Of a stretch of DNA of 8,616 bases, positions 5,947 through 8,616 are shown piece by piece (position 1 is the first letter of the stretch; each line of letters begins with the position of its first letter). The position numbers and the translations under genes were made by a program. Origin of the DNA: Planctomycetota bacterium. Lineage in GTDB: Bacteria; Planctomycetota; UBA8742; SKZP01; JAIOTL01. Where the stretch lies: NCBI GenBank assembly GCA_021106775.1, contig JAIOTL010000105.1:1-8616 (forward strand), in the 5' to 3' direction. A model generated the notes under the pieces. It was given only the letters and a program-made list of their open reading frames with translations, searched no databases and was not told where the DNA came from.

Positions 5947-6975
5947 TCAAATGATTTCGTCAATACTATCCTGATATAGGATTACCTTTTCGCCAGAATT
6001 GTTTGCAGCTTTCTTAAAAGCAATACCTGCCTTGGCGAGTGGATATTTCGCGGTTATCAAAGGTGTCGGGTCAATATCTCCGCTTGCCAACAAATCAACA
6101 GCATGCTGAATATTTCCACACCTTGACCCAAATAATCCAATCTCGTTTATCACAATATTGTTAATATCGTGTGCTGTGAACACATTAATCAACTCACGCT
6201 TATTGTTTTCTTTATTGAGCTTAATTTCCGTCAGAGTTGATTTCAGAATGAGTTTTCCTTGTGGTTTCACATAATTCAGCAGATTCCCCAAATTGTTTGC
6301 AGAGCCTGTTGCTTCGAAGATTACATCGAACCTTCCCACAACATTCTTAAACAAAGAAATTTTTAAGTGCGGGAATCTGCTAAGTAAGAACTCGCGCCGT
6401 TTTTCTGATGTAACAACTCCGATTACATTGTAATTCAATGCCTGCAACGCTAATAGTGCAAGCGTTCCAAGCTTTCCAACGCCAAATATAGCAATTTCAT
6501 CATTCTGCGTGATTAATCCACGTTCTACGGGTTCAAGTGCTGCTGCTAGCGGTTCGGCAAAAACTGCTTTCAAAGGATTGAGATTATTCGGTAGAGTAAC
6601 AATGTTAAACAAAGGAAGTAAGAAATACTCGCTGAAAGCCCCAAAATACTCGTTTATCCCAACAGTTTTGCGACTGATACAATGTTTTTGCAGATTGTCC
6701 GAGCAATACGGGCAATCATTTTTGTTGCAACTGATGTTTATGTTGAAAACGATGCGCTTATTGATTATTTCAGGAACACCAGGCGCGGAAACAACCGTAC
6801 CGACAACTTCGTGTCCGATTACGCCAACAAAACCTTTATAGCCTTTGAGAATTTCAAGGTCGGTGCTACAAATTCCGCCGAATTCGAAGCGAACTTTCAC
6901 CTCCTCAGCAGCGGGGTAAGGCTCTTTAAACTTTTTGTAAAGTAAGTTGTTGCCATCAAAATAAACCGCGTGCAT
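5947..6975 (-). CDS. Zinc-type MDR alcohol dehydrogenase-like oxidoreductase
   Basis: The 342-residue protein belongs to the medium-chain dehydrogenase/reductase superfamily. Catalytic zinc ligands are C36 (GGICSTDLEI), H55-E56 (IGHEVVG) and E141 (AEPLAAALE). A structural zinc site is formed by C83, C88, C91 and C99; its spacing C-x4-C-x2-C-x7-C has two residues more than the usual C-x2-C-x2-C-x7-C. The nucleotide-binding fold has GVGKLG at 165-170 after strand EIAIF. LKSTL, NEIGLFGSRCG (277-287) and DPTPLITAKYPL (302-312) resemble the uncharacterised MDR_like group more than threonine or sorbitol dehydrogenases, so the substrate is open; NAD(P)H-dependent alcohol/aldehyde chemistry is inferred. 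ATG 6975 uses the GAGGA that overlaps the end of the upstream lipoprotein gene, whose stop is 4 bp before, so translation is probably coupled. It ends with two consecutive TGA codons, unlike the TAA-ending neighbours. Confidence 0.92.
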   Translation of the reverse strand: MHAVYFDGNNLLYKKFKEPYPAAEEVKVRFEFGGICSTDLEILKGYKGFVGVIGHEVVGTVVSAPGVPEIINKRIVFNINISCNKNDCPYCSDNLQKHCISRKTVGINEYFGAFSEYFLLPLFNIVTLPNNLNPLKAVFAEPLAAALEPVERGLITQNDEIAIFGVGKLGTLALLALQALNYNVIGVVTSEKRREFLLSRFPHLKISLFKNVVGRFDVIFEATGSANNLGNLLNYVKPQGKLILKSTLTEIKLNKENNKRELINVFTAHDINNIVINEIGLFGSRCGNIQHAVDLLASGDIDPTPLITAKYPLAKAGIAFKKAANNSGEKVILYQDSIDEII

Positions 6976-6979
6976 GCAC

Positions 6980-8362
6980 TTATTCCTCGACTTTATCAGT
7001 CATTTCTTTCGGTTCATCAATGTGAATATCTTTAATAATCCGCCATTCATTGTCAATTAGATTCAAGAATACTCTTCGGTAAATGGTTTTTTCAGTCAAC
7101 TTATACTTTGCTGTTTCAGTCTCACTCTTTTTCTCTACTTTGCCGTCATTCTCCTCAATTGTCATAAATTTAATGTTGATATCCACTTCCGCAGTAATCT
7201 TTTTAAGCTCGGTTTTCTTAATCGTAACCTCACACGACTCAAGCGCATCGATGTTATCCTTCAAGAATTCGAATCTTTCATTATCGAGATTAAACTCTTT
7301 TTCATCAATATCATAGCGCCATTTAGCAAGTATTAAATTGAGTGTAATCATCTCTTTATTCAACTCAACATTATAAATATTCTGAAGAAAATCGTTCAAA
7401 AAGTACAATCTACCGGCAATCTTCGCTGAATTCTCAACTGAATCAATTCCGGTATCAAAATCTTGTTTAGTAAAGAACAATGGATTGCTAAGAACGCTCA
7501 TAAAGTCAAAGTTTGAAAACATGTCATTGGAATGAAAATAAGCCATGTGCCATTTCTCATCAACCTGAAATACAAGTGATTCTTCCGTCCGACTGTCCAT
7601 AATGACTGAATATTCCTTGTTATCTTTTGTAAATTTGGGAAATTTTAGATTGGTATTAATAATTCGGAAATTTATCAAAACTTCGTAAGGAAGCTTTTTA
7701 TCTCTTGATATTGTTGGTCTGTAAGAATCGTTGGATACATCCTCGATTTTGAAGAGCTTGTCCTTAAATCCAAGCTTCTTTATGAAATCGTTTGCTTTTG
7801 GAGAGAATTCACCAGCAATTTTCTTTAAAACTAATTGTTCTTCTTTGGTTTTATTGTCTCTTAGTTCGTATTTCTTGGTCGAATTTTCTTCGCTTTTGAT
7901 TTTATCATCATACTTTGCATCAAGTAATTTGAATTCATTGTCGAAACCATCCTGCACGTTTCTAAATATCATCGAGAGTCTCATATTAATGAATTTTCTG
8001 ATATCTTCTTCGGTGGCTTCTTTGCGTTCGATAATTTCGTTTCCAGCATCGTTCCATCTTTTATTATATTCTGGAAATACACGCTGGATTTTCTCGTACA
8101 TTTCGATGTCCTCAGCAATTTGTACTTTCTGTTCACCACCGACGATCTCCAGTTTTTTTGTTAAATATTTGATGTATTTCTTTGTGCCTTCTTCGATTCG
8201 AGGCATGATGAACTTTTGCATGAGTTCAGCCTGATAATCAAATGCACTCAGAACCAGAGCTTCATCGCTTGAATCGTTAGGAGAAGCTGATGGTACACCA
8301 TCTCCACAGCCAATGTTTAGAAAAACAATCGAAAACAAAGCAAAACACATAAATTTTTTCAT
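6980..8362 (-). CDS. Large lipoprotein of unknown function
   Basis: The protein has 460 residues when started at ATG 8362, which is preceded by GGAG with six bases of spacing; a TTG at 8374 would place that ribosome site inside the gene. The signal peptide is 1-18 (MKKFMCFALFSIVFLNIG), with lipobox LNIGC and lipidated C19, followed by a Ser/Pro/Asp-rich tether (GDGVPSASPNDSSDEA). Residues about 30-170 are highly charged and helical, with possible coiled coil (YIKYLTKKLEI, EDIEMYEKIQ, NKRWNDAGNEIIERKEATEEDI). Two later segments, about 220-280 and 380-450, alternate beta strands and end in a Trp-containing strand (FQVDEKWHMAYF; LNLIDNEWRIIKDI), a pattern reminiscent of NTF2-like or lumazine-binding-like lipoprotein domains, but I cannot confirm a family. 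Location should be the periplasmic face of a membrane. It is first in a unit with the dehydrogenase, an odd pairing with no obvious shared function. Confidence 0.85.
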   Translation of the reverse strand: MKKFMCFALFSIVFLNIGCGDGVPSASPNDSSDEALVLSAFDYQAELMQKFIMPRIEEGTKKYIKYLTKKLEIVGGEQKVQIAEDIEMYEKIQRVFPEYNKRWNDAGNEIIERKEATEEDIRKFINMRLSMIFRNVQDGFDNEFKLLDAKYDDKIKSEENSTKKYELRDNKTKEEQLVLKKIAGEFSPKANDFIKKLGFKDKLFKIEDVSNDSYRPTISRDKKLPYEVLINFRIINTNLKFPKFTKDNKEYSVIMDSRTEESLVFQVDEKWHMAYFHSNDMFSNFDFMSVLSNPLFFTKQDFDTGIDSVENSAKIAGRLYFLNDFLQNIYNVELNKEMITLNLILAKWRYDIDEKEFNLDNERFEFLKDNIDALESCEVTIKKTELKKITAEVDINIKFMTIEENDGKVEKKSETETAKYKLTEKTIYRRVFLNLIDNEWRIIKDIHIDEPKEMTDKVEE

Positions 8363-8616
8363 CACAAACTCCAAAATGTTTTATTCGATTTTAAATTATT
8401 CGATTTTTATTTCAACACAATCTATTTTATCGTCGGTTACGCAGAAAAAATGTTTACATAATGTGGTAATGAAGTATTGAACCTTAACGAATTCTCAATG
8501 TTAAACACTTAAATGTAATGCACAGGTTTATTCTGTGGTTTATGAAAAAGTGCTTGAAATCTCGGAGTAAGAATGTAAAGTTCCAAGCTTTGACAAATAA
8601 CCCAAAAGTGATAATA
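8363..8616. other. Intergenic region upstream of the large lipoprotein
   Basis: No reading frame with a ribosome site is visible on either strand. It should contain the promoter for the minus-strand lipoprotein-dehydrogenase unit. TTATTCGATTTT occurs twice, at 8381-8392 and 8396-8407, 15 bp apart and 19-45 bp before the start codon. The remainder is AT-rich without clear dyads, and the window ends before the next gene. Confidence 0.5.
8381..8407. repeat. 12-bp direct repeat TTATTCGATTTT, two copies
   Basis: Identical copies at 8381-8392 and 8396-8407, offset by 15 bp, sit directly upstream of the lipoprotein start codon. They could be paired binding sites for a regulator, or simply low-complexity AT-rich DNA. 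Confidence 0.45.

Noticed and set aside
7731..8234. 167-codon plus-strand reading frame
   Set aside because: It is the antisense shadow of the Lys/Glu-rich lipoprotein gene; its Ser/Phe/Leu-rich composition is the expected mirror of that gene.

Overview
The window is AT-rich bacterial chromosome with densely packed protein genes on both strands and no rRNA, tRNA, CRISPR array or recognisable transposase. The organism cannot be named from the sequence. AT richness, AGGA/GGAG ribosome sites, TTG start use, many lipoproteins and one TAnnTTTG-like promoter element would fit the Bacteroidota/Chlorobi (FCB) side of the tree, but this is inference. Eight of nine intact genes end in TAA.

Layout: 1-676 (+) is the 3' part of a class I/II PLP aminotransferase gene carrying two frameshifts and one in-frame stop, followed 11 bp later by an intact SAM-dependent methyltransferase (688-1299, +). 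On the minus strand, 2377-1403 is a two-gene unit: a TPR lipoprotein and a small two-helix membrane protein. Between this unit and a divergent Hanks-type Ser/Thr kinase (2740-4020, +) lies a 362-bp gap built largely of a 95-bp tandem repeat made of four short dyads. Converging on the kinase is a CCG-domain iron-sulfur protein of the LutA/LldE type (4745-4038, -), and upstream of that an ECF sigma factor with no neighbouring anti-sigma gene (5395-4814, -). A roughly 170-bp divergent region with nested dyads separates the sigma gene from rnpA, the RNase P protein gene (5570-5941, +), which here lacks its usual rpmH neighbour. The right end is a minus-strand pair: a 460-residue lipoprotein of unknown function and, 4 bp downstream, a zinc-type MDR dehydrogenase. 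Beyond the lipoprotein start, the last 254 bp carry no gene.

How the genes work together: this looks like a mixed chromosomal neighbourhood rather than one pathway. Two pairs are clearly co-transcribed by spacing (TPR lipoprotein with the two-helix protein; lipoprotein with the dehydrogenase). The divergent pairs kinase/TPR lipoprotein and sigma/rnpA share control regions that contain unusual dyads. The most unusual non-coding signal is the 95-bp tandem repeat. I see no convincing complete new defence or mobile system.
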